DNA of 64,000 nt from Capnocytophaga sp. oral taxon 863 str. F0517 (GCF_000466425.1 NZ_KE992171.1:50588-114587); one strand, 5' to 3'. Positions 27,405 to 36,969 are shown, numbered from the stretch's first letter. Translations and numbers: made by a program. The notes: a model not told the origin generated them from the sequence alone.

Positions 27405-28346
27405 CTATATTTCTTGAGCGGCTAAATAACGTTCGGCATCCATAGCAGCTATAGCACCACTTCCTGCAGCAATAATAGCTTGTCGGTAGTGCTTGTCAGC
27501 AGCATCACCCGCTACAAATACCCCTTCTACATTGGTACGGCTGGAGCCTGGTACATTCTCAATATATCCTTCCTTATCCAAAGAGAGGTAAGGAGCGAAA
27601 ATATCCGTATTAGGCTTATGACCGATAGCTACGAAGAAGCCTGTGATAGGAAATTCGGAAAGTTCTTGAGTCTTGTTGTTACGTACTCTGATAGCAGAAA
27701 CCACTTGTCCATCACCGAGGATCTCCTCGGTTTCTGTATTGAACAAAATAGTAATATTTTCCACTTTTCTTACACGTTCTTCCATAATCTTGGAGGCACG
27801 GAAAGCATCACGGCGTACAATCATGGTTACCTTCTTACAGATTTTGGAAAGGTAGAGCGCTTCCTCACAAGCAGAGTCTCCTGCTCCTACGATAGCCACC
27901 TCTTGGTTTCTGTAAAAGAAGCCATCGCATACGGCGCAGGTAGATACCCCTCCTCCTGTTCGCAAATAATGTTGTTCGGAAGGTAGTCCGAGATACTTGA
28001 CCGAAGCTCCTGTACTAATGATGATACTATCGGCATGAATTTCCTTATCCTCCACCCATACTTTGAGGGGTTTGGCAGAGAAATCTACTTTGGTAACCCA
28101 GCCAGAACGAATATCAGCCTCAAAGCGGCGGGCTTGTTGTTCGAACTGCATCATCATCTCAGTTCCTGTAATTCCTTCAGGGTAGCCAGGGAAGTTCTCT
28201 ACCTCATTGGTAGTGGTGAGCTGTCCTCCAGGCTGTTCCCCTTGGTATAATACAGGTTTGAGATTGGCTCTTGAAGCATAAATAGCGGCAGTGTATCCGG
28301 CAGGGCCAGAGCCTATAATTAAGCATTTGATTTTTTCTACAGACAT
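27405..28346 (-). CDS. trxB: Thioredoxin-disulfide reductase
   Basis: A 313-residue FAD/NADPH enzyme that keeps cytoplasmic thioredoxin reduced. It shows the FAD GxGxxG (IIGSGPAGYTA, 10-20), GGQLTTTNEVENFPG, the redox pair CAVCDG (Cys137, Cys140), the NADPH loop VGAGDSACEEA, and the C-terminal FVAGDAADKHYRQAI FAD motif. It lies between accC and ung on the same strand with short gaps (27 and 6 bases). Confidence 0.97.
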   Translation of the reverse strand: MSVEKIKCLIIGSGPAGYTAAIYASRANLKPVLYQGEQPGGQLTTTNEVENFPGYPEGITGTEMMMQFEQQARRFEADIRSGWVTKVDFSAKPLKVWVEDKEIHADSIIISTGASVKYLGLPSEQHYLRTGGGVSTCAVCDGFFYRNQEVAIVGAGDSACEEALYLSKICKKVTMIVRRDAFRASKIMEERVRKVENITILFNTETEEILGDGQVVSAIRVRNNKTQELSEFPITGFFVAIGHKPNTDIFAPYLSLDKEGYIENVPGSSRTNVEGVFVAGDAADKHYRQAIIAAGSGAIAAMDAERYLAAQEI

Positions 28347-28373
28347 AATAATATTGGTTAAAAGTGAATGTTT

Positions 28374-29732
28374 TTATTCATCCTCTTCGCTCTTAGGCTG
28401 GAGAACAAACTCTTCCATGAACTTAGTGGTATAGTTACCGGCGACATAGTCGGGGTGATCCATAAGTTGCTTGTGGAAGGGGATGGTAGTTTTGATTCCT
28501 TCGATGACAAATTCGTCCAAGGCGCGCTTCATCTTAGCGATGGCCTCTTGTCGGGTTTGCGCTGTTACGATGAGCTTGGCGATCATAGAGTCATAGTTGG
28601 GCGGGATGGTATATCCGGCATAGACATGAGTGTCGAGGCGTACTCCGAAGCCACCAGGGGCATGGAAAGCGGTGATACGTCCAGGAGAAGGGCGGAAGTC
28701 ATTGAAAGGGTCTTCGGCATTGATACGGCACTCGATAGCGTGTAGTTTTGGAGTGTAGTTACGTCCGGAGATAGGCACTCCGGCAGCCACGAGGATTTGT
28801 TCTTTTATCAGGTCATAGTCAATCACCTGTTCTGTGATAGGGTGTTCTACTTGGATACGGGTATTCATCTCCATAAAGTAGAAATTGCGGTGCTTATCCA
28901 CGAGGAATTCCACTGTACCAGCCCCTTCGTATTTGATAGATTCGGCAGCTTTGACAGCAGCTTCTCCCATTTTTTGACGTAGTTCGTCGGTCATGAAAGG
29001 GGAGGGCGTTTCCTCGGTAAGTTTTTGGTGACGTCTCTGTACAGAGCAGTCGCGTTCGGAGAGGTGGCAAGCCTTACCGAATTGGTCACCAACGATTTGG
29101 ATCTCGATATGTCGGGGTTCTTCGATAAGTTTTTCCATATACATACCATCGTTTCCGAAGGCAGCGGCAGCCTCTTGGGTAGCACTTTCGAAGGCCTTTT
29201 CGAGGTCTTCCTCTTTCCATACAGCACGCATCCCTTTTCCACCTCCTCCGGCGGTGGCCTTGAGCATCACAGGATAGCCCATTTCTTTGGCTATTTTCTT
29301 TGCCTCGTGGATATCCTTGAGTAGGCCATCAGAGCCAGGAATGGTAGGCACTCCAGCTGCTTTCATGGTCGCCTTAGCGGTTGCCTTATCTCCCATTTTG
29401 TCAATCATCTCGGCAGAAGCCCCGATGAACTTAATCCCATTTTCAGCACAAATCTTAGAGAACTTGGCATTTTCGGAGAGGAATCCATAGCCAGGATGGA
29501 TGGCATCCGCATTGGTAATTTCAGCAGCTGCGATGATATTGGTGATTTTAAGGTAAGAATCCTTACTTGGGGCGGGGCCGATACAGACCGCTTCATCGGC
29601 AAAGCGCACATGAAGGCTATCGGCATCCGCAGTAGAATATACAGCCACCGTTTTGATTCCCATTTCACGGCAGGTACGGATGACCCTAAGGGCAATTTCT
29701 CCACGGTTGGCTATTAAGATTTTTTTAAACAT
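28374..29732 (-). CDS. accC: Acetyl-CoA carboxylase, biotin carboxylase subunit
   Basis: AccC carboxylates the biotin of AccB using ATP and bicarbonate, the first half-reaction of malonyl-CoA formation. At 452 residues it is normal length. [19 protein letters not shown] opens the protein, the ATP-grasp loop is [12 protein letters not shown], and [17 protein letters not shown] holds the metal-binding Glu and Asn and the catalytic Arg. It starts 46 bases after accB ends; both follow fabH on the same strand. Confidence 0.98.
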   Translation of the reverse strand: MFKKILIANRGEIALRVIRTCREMGIKTVAVYSTADADSLHVRFADEAVCIGPAPSKDSYLKITNIIAAAEITNADAIHPGYGFLSENAKFSKICAENGIKFIGASAEMIDKMGDKATAKATMKAAGVPTIPGSDGLLKDIHEAKKIAKEMGYPVMLKATAGGGGKGMRAVWKEEDLEKAFESATQEAAAAFGNDGMYMEKLIEEPRHIEIQIVGDQFGKACHLSERDCSVQRRHQKLTEETPSPFMTDELRQKMGEAAVKAAESIKYEGAGTVEFLVDKHRNFYFMEMNTRIQVEHPITEQVIDYDLIKEQILVAAGVPISGRNYTPKLHAIECRINAEDPFNDFRPSPGRITAFHAPGGFGVRLDTHVYAGYTIPPNYDSMIAKLIVTAQTRQEAIAKMKRALDEFVIEGIKTTIPFHKQLMDHPDYVAGNYTTKFMEEFVLQPKSEEDE

Positions 29733-29778
29733 TTTCTAAGAATTTTAAGGAACACTACTTATACAGGACACCTCGAGA

Positions 29779-30282
29779 CTAAGAAGGGTCTACCAAGAAG
29801 AGTGGTTGGTCATATTCTACAGGAGAAGCACCATCCACGAGTACTTTCACGATCTTACCGGATACTTCGGATTCTATTTCATTGAATAGCTTCATGGCCT
29901 CGATTACGCAAAGGGTCTGTCCTTGTACGATATTGTCGCCTATTTCCACAAGGAGTGGCTTGTTAGGCGCTTGTCGTCGGTAGAAGGTACCAATGATAGG
30001 AGACTTGATAGTGATATATTTTCCATTTTCCTCATCATCGTGCTCTTTGGTAGCCACAATATTAGCAGGGTCGCTCACTGGGAATACAGGTTGCGCTATA
30101 GGAATCTGAGTCTGAGGGAGTCCTTGTGCTACATAAGGTTGTTGGACAAATACCGTTTCGGGACGCCCTTCTTCGCCGGAGGTTTTAATTGTAATTTTTA
30201 CATCCTCCATTTCAAGTTTTACTTCGCTGGCGCCCGACTTGGCTACGAATCGGATTAGGTTTTGAATGTCTTTTAAATCCAT
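29779..30282 (-). CDS. accB: Acetyl-CoA carboxylase biotin carboxyl carrier protein
   Basis: AccB carries CO2 on biotin between AccC and AccA/AccD. The 167 residues comprise an N-terminal helical part, a Pro/Gln/Val linker (about 45-75) and the C-terminal biotinyl domain with the biotinylation motif EAMKLFNE (Lys131), one residue different from the usual EAMKMMNE. SPIIGTFYRR and PLFLVDP complete the domain. A TATTTTTG element at 30357-30364 on the minus strand may give accBC a promoter of its own within the 188-base gap after fabH. Confidence 0.97.
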   Translation of the reverse strand: MDLKDIQNLIRFVAKSGASEVKLEMEDVKITIKTSGEEGRPETVFVQQPYVAQGLPQTQIPIAQPVFPVSDPANIVATKEHDDEENGKYITIKSPIIGTFYRRQAPNKPLLVEIGDNIVQGQTLCVIEAMKLFNEIESEVSGKIVKVLVDGASPVEYDQPLFLVDPS

Positions 30283-30356
30283 AGTAAATAATTATATTTT
30301 CAATGAGTTAAACATTATCTGCAATAGGTTCTGATGAAAATCATTTATTCAGGGCA

Positions 30357-30364
30357 CAAAAATA
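30357..30364 (-). promoter_or_regulatory. -7 element of a possible accB promoter
   Basis: TATTTTTG on the minus strand fits TAnnTTTG, 74 bases upstream of the accB start. No clear -33 TTG is visible, so this is a weak call. Confidence 0.4.
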
Positions 30365-30470
30365 CTAAAAAGATTTTATATGCCTCCTGTTTTTTTAGGA
30401 AAAAATTAAAACTTCAGAGAGATTTAATATTTTTCAACAAAGATTATAAAAAATAAGTTCTTACAATTAT

Positions 30471-31469
30471 TTATTTAGGATCATAAGCCCACTTCATATA
30501 TAGGGATCCCCAGGTGAATCCGCCTCCGAAAGCCACAAAGATGATATTATCTCCTTTTTTGAGTTGTTTTTCATAATCATAAAGGGCTAAGGGTAGGGTA
30601 GCGGAGGTGGTATTGCCATATCGTTGGATATTGACCATTACCTTCTCGTGAGCAAGTCCCATGCGATCGGCAGTAGCATCGATAATACGTTTGTTGGCCT
30701 GATGGGGTACGAGCCAGTTGAGGTCGTCTGCCGATAACTGATTGCGTTCAAGAATCGCATCGGTGGCATCGGCCATACGGGAGACGGCATATTTGAAAAC
30801 CGTTTTTCCGTCCTGATAGAGGTTGTTCTGCCCGGCCTTGAGTGTTTCGGGAGTGGTAGGGAGTATGGAGCCTCCGGCATCTATTTTAAGATATTCGCGC
30901 CCGGCACCATCACTACGGAGGTATTCGTCCTGTACGCCCAATCCTTCGTAGTTAGGCTCGAAGAGTACGGCACCCGCCCCATCACCGAAGATGATACAGG
31001 TAGCACGGTCGGTATAGTCTATAATGGAGGACATTTTGTCAGCTCCTACCAGAAGAACCTTTTTATATCTGCCTGATTCTATATAGCGAGCAGCTACGGA
31101 CATTCCATAGAGGAAGCTGGAGCAGGCCGCTTGTAGGTCTATTGCGAAGGCGTTGATGGCTCCAATCTGAGTGGCTAAGTAGGCACCCGATATAGCTACC
31201 GGCATGTCGGGGGTTACGCTAGCAAAAAGTACCAGGTCAATATCCGCAGGGTTGGTACCTGTCTTGCGGAACAAATCTTCAACCGCCTTAATGCCCAAGA
31301 AGGAAGCTCCTTTTCCTTCTTCCTTTAGGAGTCTTCTCTCCTTGATACCTGTACGGGTAGTAATCCATTCATCGGTAGTATCGACCATAGTTTCTAATAA
31401 ACTATTGGACAAGACAAAGTCGGGGACATATCCGCCTACACCAGTTATAGCAGCTGTAATTTTTGTCAT
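30471..31469 (-). CDS. fabH: 3-oxoacyl-[acyl-carrier-protein] synthase III
   Basis: FabH condenses acetyl-CoA or a branched starter acyl-CoA with malonyl-ACP to begin fatty acid synthesis. The catalytic triad is visible: Cys116 in LQAACSSFL, His256 in LVPHQANKRI and Asn286 in QRYGNTTSA. The start at 31469 (MTKITAAITGVGGYVP) matches the family N-terminus; an upstream in-frame ATG at 31493 would add eight unrelated residues. The 332-residue product is normal. The order fabH-accB-accC groups initiation and malonyl-CoA supply, as in other Bacteroidota. Confidence 0.96.
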   Translation of the reverse strand: MTKITAAITGVGGYVPDFVLSNSLLETMVDTTDEWITTRTGIKERRLLKEEGKGASFLGIKAVEDLFRKTGTNPADIDLVLFASVTPDMPVAISGAYLATQIGAINAFAIDLQAACSSFLYGMSVAARYIESGRYKKVLLVGADKMSSIIDYTDRATCIIFGDGAGAVLFEPNYEGLGVQDEYLRSDGAGREYLKIDAGGSILPTTPETLKAGQNNLYQDGKTVFKYAVSRMADATDAILERNQLSADDLNWLVPHQANKRIIDATADRMGLAHEKVMVNIQRYGNTTSATLPLALYDYEKQLKKGDNIIFVAFGGGFTWGSLYMKWAYDPK

Positions 31470-31583
31470 AAAAATCAAATTTAGAGGGCTCACAATAAGA
31501 GCCTATAGAATAGAGGCGCAAGTTACAAAAAAAATACGAATTATAATGTAAAAGAAGCTGTTTTTATCATTTGTTGTCAAAAA

Positions 31584-32081
31584 TTAGGTTTTGAAGTGCT
31601 GATAGAGATATACATCTTGGTATTTTCCATCGAAAAACAGCCAGTCTTTCAGTAAGGTAGTACATAAGAAACCTTGTCCTTCGAAGAGTTTTTGGCTAGC
31701 AATATTTTTTTGAGGAATATAGGCCGTAAGCTGGTGTAGGTCAATAAAAGTAAAAGCATACGAGCAGAGCGCTTTTAGCGCTCGGGTTGCAATTCCTTTT
31801 TGCCGGAAAGGAGCTACAATGGCAATTCCTACAGAGGCACGCTTGTTCTTGGGCTGAAAATCATATAGGTCAGCGCAGCCTACCGCCTCTTTTTGGTAGG
31901 TAATCACCAAGCGCTGTTGCCGAGCTTGATAGATATCTTCGTGGGCATTTTCGATATAGGCTGTAAGCACTTTTCGAGAGAAAGGAGACTGGGTCTCACT
32001 CACTTCCCATAAGGAAGGGTCATTCTCTAACTGATAGAGAAAATCTATATCTTCAGGTTCTAAGGCTCTTAACGCTACCAT
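31584..32081 (-). CDS. GNAT family N-acetyltransferase (RimJ/RimL-like)
   Basis: A 165-residue acetyltransferase. VALRALEPEDIDFLYQLEND opens like RimJ/RimL or spermidine acetyltransferase (SpeG-type) proteins, the acetyl-CoA loop is FRQKGIATRAL and the IASQKLFEGQGF segment is the usual final motif. The substrate (protein N-terminus, polyamine or other amine) cannot be decided. It lies 6 bases downstream of dapF on the same strand and likely shares its transcript. Confidence 0.83.
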   Translation of the reverse strand: MVALRALEPEDIDFLYQLENDPSLWEVSETQSPFSRKVLTAYIENAHEDIYQARQQRLVITYQKEAVGCADLYDFQPKNKRASVGIAIVAPFRQKGIATRALKALCSYAFTFIDLHQLTAYIPQKNIASQKLFEGQGFLCTTLLKDWLFFDGKYQDVYLYQHFKT

Positions 32082-32087
32082 GTTGGG

Positions 32088-32894
32088 TTATACATTTATA
32101 TTGCCTTCAAATACAAAATCAGCCCCTCCGATAAGCCAAACATTGGAATATTCTTTTATTTTTAGACCAAGAAATTCTTTTTTGACCTCGAAAGTAACCT
32201 CCAAGGTACCCCCCTTGGTCTCCAGAATGATATATTCAGCCTTGGTTTTGCCTGTTTTGTGCATGGCAATAGCCGTAGCGGTAGCTCCAGTTCCACAAGA
32301 ATAGGTCTCATCCTCCACGCCACGCTCATAAGTACGCAATTTGAAGCGGTTATCAGCAATAGGTTCTACAAAATTGACATTGACTCCCTCAATATTGAAA
32401 GGGACTCCATAACGGATTTCAGCTCCTTTTTTCTTGACATCAAGGTTGTCAAGGTTCTTGACTACCTCCACATAGTGGGGAGAACCGGTATCCAAGGTTA
32501 CCCCTTTTTTTACTTTAGAGATATCACTGACATCTTGCATCTGAAGATGGATGAGGTTATTCTTGAAAAGGGCTTTGTGTAGGCCATCAGGAGCGGAAAA
32601 AGTAGTTTCTTCCTTTGAGATAATCCCCAGCTTATGGGCAAAGGCAACGATACATCGCCCTCCGTTGCCACACATGGTGCTGGGATTGCCATCCGAGTTG
32701 TAATAGAACATGGCAAAATCGCTTTCAGGGTCATTCTCCAGTAGAATCAGCCCATCGGCACCGATGCCAAAATGACGATGGCAGAGGTGAGCTACTAACT
32801 TGACATCTTCTTTAGGGAAGGTGTTGGTACGGTTGTCAATCATGATGAAATCATTACCGGCACCTTGATATTTGTAAAAATGTATCAGTCTCAT
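32088..32894 (-). CDS. dapF: Diaminopimelate epimerase
   Basis: DapF interconverts LL- and meso-diaminopimelate for lysine and peptidoglycan. Both active-site cysteines are present: Cys75 in MCGNGGRC and Cys200 in SCGTGATA. The start at 32894 (MRLIHFYKYQGAGNDF) is chosen because the family begins here and a TATTTTTG promoter element sits at 32913-32920, inside the longer open frame that reaches 33020. That extension of 42 residues is hydrophobic, unrelated to DapF and upstream of the promoter, so it is not translated. The product is 268 residues. Confidence 0.96.
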   Translation of the reverse strand: MRLIHFYKYQGAGNDFIMIDNRTNTFPKEDVKLVAHLCHRHFGIGADGLILLENDPESDFAMFYYNSDGNPSTMCGNGGRCIVAFAHKLGIISKEETTFSAPDGLHKALFKNNLIHLQMQDVSDISKVKKGVTLDTGSPHYVEVVKNLDNLDVKKKGAEIRYGVPFNIEGVNVNFVEPIADNRFKLRTYERGVEDETYSCGTGATATAIAMHKTGKTKAEYIILETKGGTLEVTFEVKKEFLGLKIKEYSNVWLIGGADFVFEGNINV

Positions 32895-32912
32895 GATTTT
32901 TATTTTTAAGGG

Positions 32913-32920
32913 CAAAAATA
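32913..32920 (-). promoter_or_regulatory. -7 element of the dapF promoter
   Basis: TATTTTTG on the minus strand, 18 bases before the dapF ATG at 32894. It decides the start codon, since any ATG further upstream lies outside the transcript. Confidence 0.55.
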
Positions 32921-32982
32921 GAAAAAAATGATATAATAAACAAAAGAATGAAAAAATATTTTCAGGAAAGTATTTTTTTATT

Positions 32983-33012
32983 TTGTCTTTTACTGAAAAG
33001 ATTGTAAATTTG
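32983..33012 (+). promoter_or_regulatory. Bacteroidota-type promoter for tcdA
   Basis: TTG at 32983-32985 and TAAATTTG at 33005-33012, 19 bases apart. The predicted leader before the ATG at 33184 is about 165 bases long and contains the AAAAGTGAA inverted repeats. Confidence 0.6.
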
Positions 33013-33023
33013 CCACCCAAAAA

Positions 33024-33162
33024 TAATGAAAAGTGAACAGAGAAAAGTGAATAGTTCTATTATAGTATAAATCAATAGTTAAAATGTTGTTAATAAATTA
33101 GACTATACAATTGTTTTCTACTATTGGTATTGTTAGTTTTTCACTTTTCACTAAATGGCTTT
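33024..33162 (+). repeat. AAAAGTGA-type short repeats, inverted across the tcdA leader
   Basis: GAAAAGTGAA and a second copy near 33027-33052 are complementary to TTTTTCACTTTTCACT near 33137-33154, so the leader could fold back on itself. The same AAAAGTGAA word occurs in tandem after ctlX (24458-24485). Confidence 0.5.
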
Positions 33163-33183
33163 TCATTTTAAAACTAAATAGTT

Positions 33184-33891
33184 GTGTGGCGAGAGAGAAC
33201 AAAATTGGTCGTTAAAGACGAAGGCTTAGAGAAATTAGAAAAATCGCATGTCCTTGTGGTAGGACTGGGCGGTGTGGGTGCTTTTGTAGCTGAATTTTTA
33301 GCCCGAGCAGGGGTAGGAGCGCTTACCATAGTGGATGGAGATGTGGTGGATGTCACCAATAAGAACCGGCAGCTCATAGCCCTTGATTCTACCATAGGGC
33401 AACCCAAAGCGACCCTTGTAGCTACACGACTTAGGGATATCAATCCTCAAATAATACTTCATGTCATCACAGATTTTCTCACTCCTGAAACGGCTTATGA
33501 TTTGGTAGATAGTCGGTTCGACTATGTTGCGGATTGTATAGATAGTATTTCGCCCAAGATAAGCCTACTGAGGGCTTGTCATGATAGTCGTGTGAAGGTT
33601 ATCAGCAGCATGGGAGCGGGAGGGGTACTGGATCCTTCCAAGGTAAAGGTGGCCGATATATCCCAAACACGTGACTGTCCCCTGGCGCGAACCATCCGCA
33701 AGCGCTTGAAAAAAGAAGGAATACAACCTAAATTCAAGGCGGTCTTTTCGCTTGAACTTCCTGACAAAGATATGATGGCACTGACCGATGGTACTAACTT
33801 CAAGCGTTCCTATTATGGCACCATGAGTTATATGCCTGCTCTCTTCGGTATCCATGTAGCTGGAGTGATTGTACGTAAACTCATAGAATAG
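33184..33891 (+). CDS. tcdA: tRNA threonylcarbamoyladenosine dehydratase (ThiF/MoeB family)
   Basis: TcdA uses ATP to cyclise t6A to ct6A at tRNA position 37. The 235-residue protein is E1-like. The opening MWRERTKLVVKDEGLEKLEKS, nucleotide loop GLGGVGA (27-33), the NKNRQLIAL segment with the conserved Asn-Arg pair, VADCIDSISPK and MGAGGVLDPSKVKVADI match the TcdA (CsdL) group rather than MoeB or ThiF, and the zinc-binding cysteine pairs of MoeB are absent. It is the only plus-strand gene between 24.7 and 40.4 kb and converges on the patatin gene with two bases between the stops. Confidence 0.88.
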   Translation: MWRERTKLVVKDEGLEKLEKSHVLVVGLGGVGAFVAEFLARAGVGALTIVDGDVVDVTNKNRQLIALDSTIGQPKATLVATRLRDINPQIILHVITDFLTPETAYDLVDSRFDYVADCIDSISPKISLLRACHDSRVKVISSMGAGGVLDPSKVKVADISQTRDCPLARTIRKRLKKEGIQPKFKAVFSLELPDKDMMALTDGTNFKRSYYGTMSYMPALFGIHVAGVIVRKLIE

Positions 33892-33892
33892 C

Positions 33893-36100
33893 TTAGAACC
33901 AAAAGCCAATATTGAAAAGCCAAATGAACTTATCCGTTTCTGGTGAATAAGTAGCCTTAAGCTCAATAGGGCCTAAGAAAGAATTGGCACTTAGGCCTAA
34001 GGCATATCCTGTATATCGAGGTAGTGAAAACCAATTTCGTTCGGCAAACATATTCTCATCCGCATTGGCTACATTGGCAATGGCTTTGAGATAATAGCGC
34101 TTATAGAAGCGGTAGCTGAAAGAAAGTTCCCCCTTGAGGAAGTCATAATTTCCAAAACTCAAGTAATCATATCCGTAAAAAGGCAGCAGATTTCCAAAAA
34201 AATTATCCCCTTGTCCTCCAAACACATACTGCAAGAAAGGGGCATTGGGCAATCCTAAGTGAAAGCCTGCCGAACACATGGCTTTTCCTGAAAGCCGATC
34301 GGTAACCTTCCAAGCGCCTCCTATATCTCCTTTTACTAAAATCAAAGGGTTGATTCGCTCTCCAAATCCTGTAGAATGAAGATACCAAAGCCCACGCGCA
34401 TCGAAATACACCCCCTCGGTAGGGAAGAGCGCATTGTCCAAGGAATCATAGCGGAGGTAGCTGAAGAGAGAGTAATAATTAACCTTTCCTTCGAAGTTCT
34501 CAGGCTGTATTTTTACCTTATATAATTCATGCTGTAGCCCAAGCCCCGCCAAGAACTTACGCTTAAAAAGAATAGACTGCAAGTACACCTGATTCTTTAG
34601 GCGAGAGAGGGTTAAGTTCGTATCTCCCGTATTGAGAGAAAACCCTCTGAAGGAGATGTCACGACGGAAATGGTCGTATCTGCTCTGTATCCCATAACTG
34701 GTATAAAATCCTTTATCTACATAATAATCAAACTTATAGCGCAGGTTGTCTCCGGCAATGAAATCAAAGGAGATGAAGTCATCTTTCTGAAGAATACTCG
34801 AACGACTCAGGTTCAGCAAAAGGGCTGTTTGGTAAAGATTGTCATAGTGCAAGGACATCTTAACCCAGGTCTGTGCAGGGGCTTCATCCAAAACAAAGCG
34901 CAACTCTTCCCCTTGCTCAGTGGAGCAAATATGATAGTTGATCCCCTTGAAGTTTTGGGTAGCCATGATATTCTGTACGCCATCCTTGAGGTCTTTGAAA
35001 GAGATTTTTTCATCCCATTGGAAGCCCAATTTACCTCGGAGGTAGGCATCCGAATAGTGGTTGTTCCCTGAAAAAGTAATATTACTGATCCATAAGGAAT
35101 CGGGGATTTTGGTATTGATAAGTTCCGGATCTTTTCTCTTGAGATATCGCTTAAGCCAATAGAGGTGGGGGAGTACCTTCTTGGTAGCTACTCGCCCAGA
35201 ATCAATAATAGCCTGTCCTTCATTGAAAGAGATGACATTGTATCCCTTCATATCAGGATGGATATAGATGTCTGTTTTCTCTCGCTTCTCCTTCATGTCA
35301 TTGGCTATTTTGTAGCCAGTAATCTGGAGCAAAACACTATTGGCAGAGCGCAGTTCCTCACGTGTCTTCAAGGGGGACTGTACATCTACCCCTATGATCA
35401 CATCCATTCCTTTGGCCCTGACCTCATCAATAGGATAATTGTTCATCACCCCTCCATCGGTAAGGTAACGTCCATCAATATCCACGGGAGCAAAGAGGGT
35501 AGGGAAGGAGCCACTGGCCATCATTGCCTGCGCAAGGTCACCATGTTCTAAGATGACTTCCTGCCCCGTCTCCACATCGGTAGCCATACATAGGAAAGGG
35601 ATGGGGAGCTTGGAGAAGTCGTCGATTTTGCGAACCCTATAGGTGAGTTGGCTTAGGAAATTATAGAGATTGACCCCTTGGGTAAGCCCTGCTGGGAGTG
35701 CAAATTTTCCATTCTGTAAGGCCAAGGACACCATATAGCGGTCACGATTCTCCTTTTCATAAAAGGTTTGAGCCGAGCGAGGTACATTATCTTGAATAAT
35801 TTCCTCCATATCGGTGGCATGGAAGAGCGAATCAAGCTGTCGGGCACTATAGCCAGCCGCATATAATCCCCCTACGATAGCTCCCATACTGGTTCCTCCT
35901 ATATAGTCAATCTCCACTCCTGCTTTTTCGATAGCCTCCAGGGCGGCGATATGAGCCAAGCCCTTGGCACCCCCTCCACTGAGCACCAGCCCTACCTTGA
36001 GGTCTTTCTTTCCTCGAAGGTCGGAGAGCGAACGAATTTTTTCCTGAGCGAGCAAACTGCTTGTACAGAGTAACAGGAGAAAGAGATAACATTGCTTCAT
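33893..36100 (-). CDS. Patatin-like phospholipase with C-terminal Omp85-type barrel (PlpD-like)
   Basis: A 735-residue outer-membrane or secreted lipase. A Sec signal (MKQCYLFLLLLCTSSLLAQ) is followed by a patatin domain with the oxyanion motif SGGGAKGLAH (41-50), nucleophile GTSMG (Ser71) and the dyad Asp in TDGGVMNNYP (about residues 213-222). After about residue 335 comes a POTRA-like segment and then a beta barrel ending in LFNIGFWF. This is the layout of the patatin-Omp85 proteins such as Pseudomonas PlpD, which display a phospholipase A1 domain. Whether the lipase stays attached is unknown. It is the last gene of the metG run, 15 bases after the MazG-like gene. Confidence 0.88.
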   Translation of the reverse strand: MKQCYLFLLLLCTSSLLAQEKIRSLSDLRGKKDLKVGLVLSGGGAKGLAHIAALEAIEKAGVEIDYIGGTSMGAIVGGLYAAGYSARQLDSLFHATDMEEIIQDNVPRSAQTFYEKENRDRYMVSLALQNGKFALPAGLTQGVNLYNFLSQLTYRVRKIDDFSKLPIPFLCMATDVETGQEVILEHGDLAQAMMASGSFPTLFAPVDIDGRYLTDGGVMNNYPIDEVRAKGMDVIIGVDVQSPLKTREELRSANSVLLQITGYKIANDMKEKREKTDIYIHPDMKGYNVISFNEGQAIIDSGRVATKKVLPHLYWLKRYLKRKDPELINTKIPDSLWISNITFSGNNHYSDAYLRGKLGFQWDEKISFKDLKDGVQNIMATQNFKGINYHICSTEQGEELRFVLDEAPAQTWVKMSLHYDNLYQTALLLNLSRSSILQKDDFISFDFIAGDNLRYKFDYYVDKGFYTSYGIQSRYDHFRRDISFRGFSLNTGDTNLTLSRLKNQVYLQSILFKRKFLAGLGLQHELYKVKIQPENFEGKVNYYSLFSYLRYDSLDNALFPTEGVYFDARGLWYLHSTGFGERINPLILVKGDIGGAWKVTDRLSGKAMCSAGFHLGLPNAPFLQYVFGGQGDNFFGNLLPFYGYDYLSFGNYDFLKGELSFSYRFYKRYYLKAIANVANADENMFAERNWFSLPRYTGYALGLSANSFLGPIELKATYSPETDKFIWLFNIGFWF

Positions 36101-36115
36101 AAAGAAGGGAAAAGG

Positions 36116-36445
36116 TTATGATTTTAGCTTAGGGTTGTTCTGGTGACGGTCGTGGTCGCGCTTGGTTTTGGCCTCCATTTTTTTATCAAAGGCAGCTTGT
36201 AGGTCAATGCCGGTTTGGTTGGCCAAGCAGAGTACTACAAAGACCACATCGGCCAGTTCTTCGCCGAGGTCTTTGGCCTTGTCGCTTTCCTTTTCCGACT
36301 GTTCGCCATAGCGGCGTGCTATAATACGGGCTACCTCGCCTACTTCTTCGGTAAGCTGCGCCATATTGGTCAGCTCATTGAAGTAGCGGACTCCGTGTTC
36401 TTTAATCCAATTATCTACGGCAATTTGGGCGTTTTTTAGGTTCAT
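36116..36445 (-). CDS. MazG-like nucleotide pyrophosphohydrolase
   Basis: A 109-residue all-alpha NTP pyrophosphatase. The metal-binding EExxE..ExxD pattern is visible: NMAQLTEEVGEVARIIAR and LGEELADVVFVVLCLANQTGID. Small single-domain members hydrolyse non-canonical or excess (d)NTPs in the cytoplasm. It starts 4 bases after the lipoprotein gene and lies within the metG group, which may be mere operon neighbourhood. Confidence 0.85.
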   Translation of the reverse strand: MNLKNAQIAVDNWIKEHGVRYFNELTNMAQLTEEVGEVARIIARRYGEQSEKESDKAKDLGEELADVVFVVLCLANQTGIDLQAAFDKKMEAKTKRDHDRHQNNPKLKS

Positions 36446-36449
36446 AAGG

Positions 36450-36953
36450 TTAAGGTTTTTGTTCGCTTACATAGAGGGTTTGGTCAAGGACGTCAAAGGA
36501 GAGTGTCTTGTCGTCATTGAGGGTCATTTTGATCAGCAATTCGCCCCAGTCCAGTCCGTCGGAGAAATCGCAGATCACCCAGCGGTGGTTGAGCAATTTT
36601 ATCTTATTAATTTGGAACTTAGCGTTGCGGCGAGGCCTATAGGAGATCAAGGGATGGTTCTCGTCCTTAGTCACATTGGTAGCCATAAGCTGTTGGCGGA
36701 CGAACTCTTCGGGGTCATCTATCCCATTTTCATGGAAGAAATAGCGGCTATCTTCGTTAAAGCGAATGTCAAAATACCGTTCTTCAGCCAGCTCATCGGA
36801 GAGTTTTTGGATAGAATCCTGTAGGCGTTCAGCCGATAGGGCAGCGGGGGTATCCTGCACCTCTGTCGGAGGGAGTGCCTCCCCTTTGTTCTTGCAAGCG
36901 ACCCCCAAGGCTCCTATGACCAAGAGCAACAAAGGCCATTTGAATCGTTTCAT
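36450..36953 (-). CDS. Lipoprotein of unknown function
   Basis: A 167-residue protein with a lipoprotein signal (PLLLLVIGALGVAC, lipobox Cys20). The mature part is hydrophilic; it begins with a helical segment (SAERLQDSIQKLSDELAEERYFDIRF) and ends in beta-rich sequence (WVICDFSDGLDWGELLIKMTLNDD). I do not recognise the domain. The KMTLND..SFDVLDQTLYV end resembles DUF4348-type Bacteroidota lipoproteins only loosely. It lies 16 bases after metG and 4 bases before the MazG-like gene. Confidence 0.75.
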   Translation of the reverse strand: MKRFKWPLLLLVIGALGVACKNKGEALPPTEVQDTPAALSAERLQDSIQKLSDELAEERYFDIRFNEDSRYFFHENGIDDPEEFVRQQLMATNVTKDENHPLISYRPRRNAKFQINKIKLLNHRWVICDFSDGLDWGELLIKMTLNDDKTLSFDVLDQTLYVSEQKP

Positions 36954-36969
36954 ATAAATAGGATTTAGG

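Noticed and set aside
32895..33020. N-terminal extension of dapF by 42 residues
   Set aside because: The extension is hydrophobic and unlike DapF, and the promoter element at 32913-32920 lies inside it.
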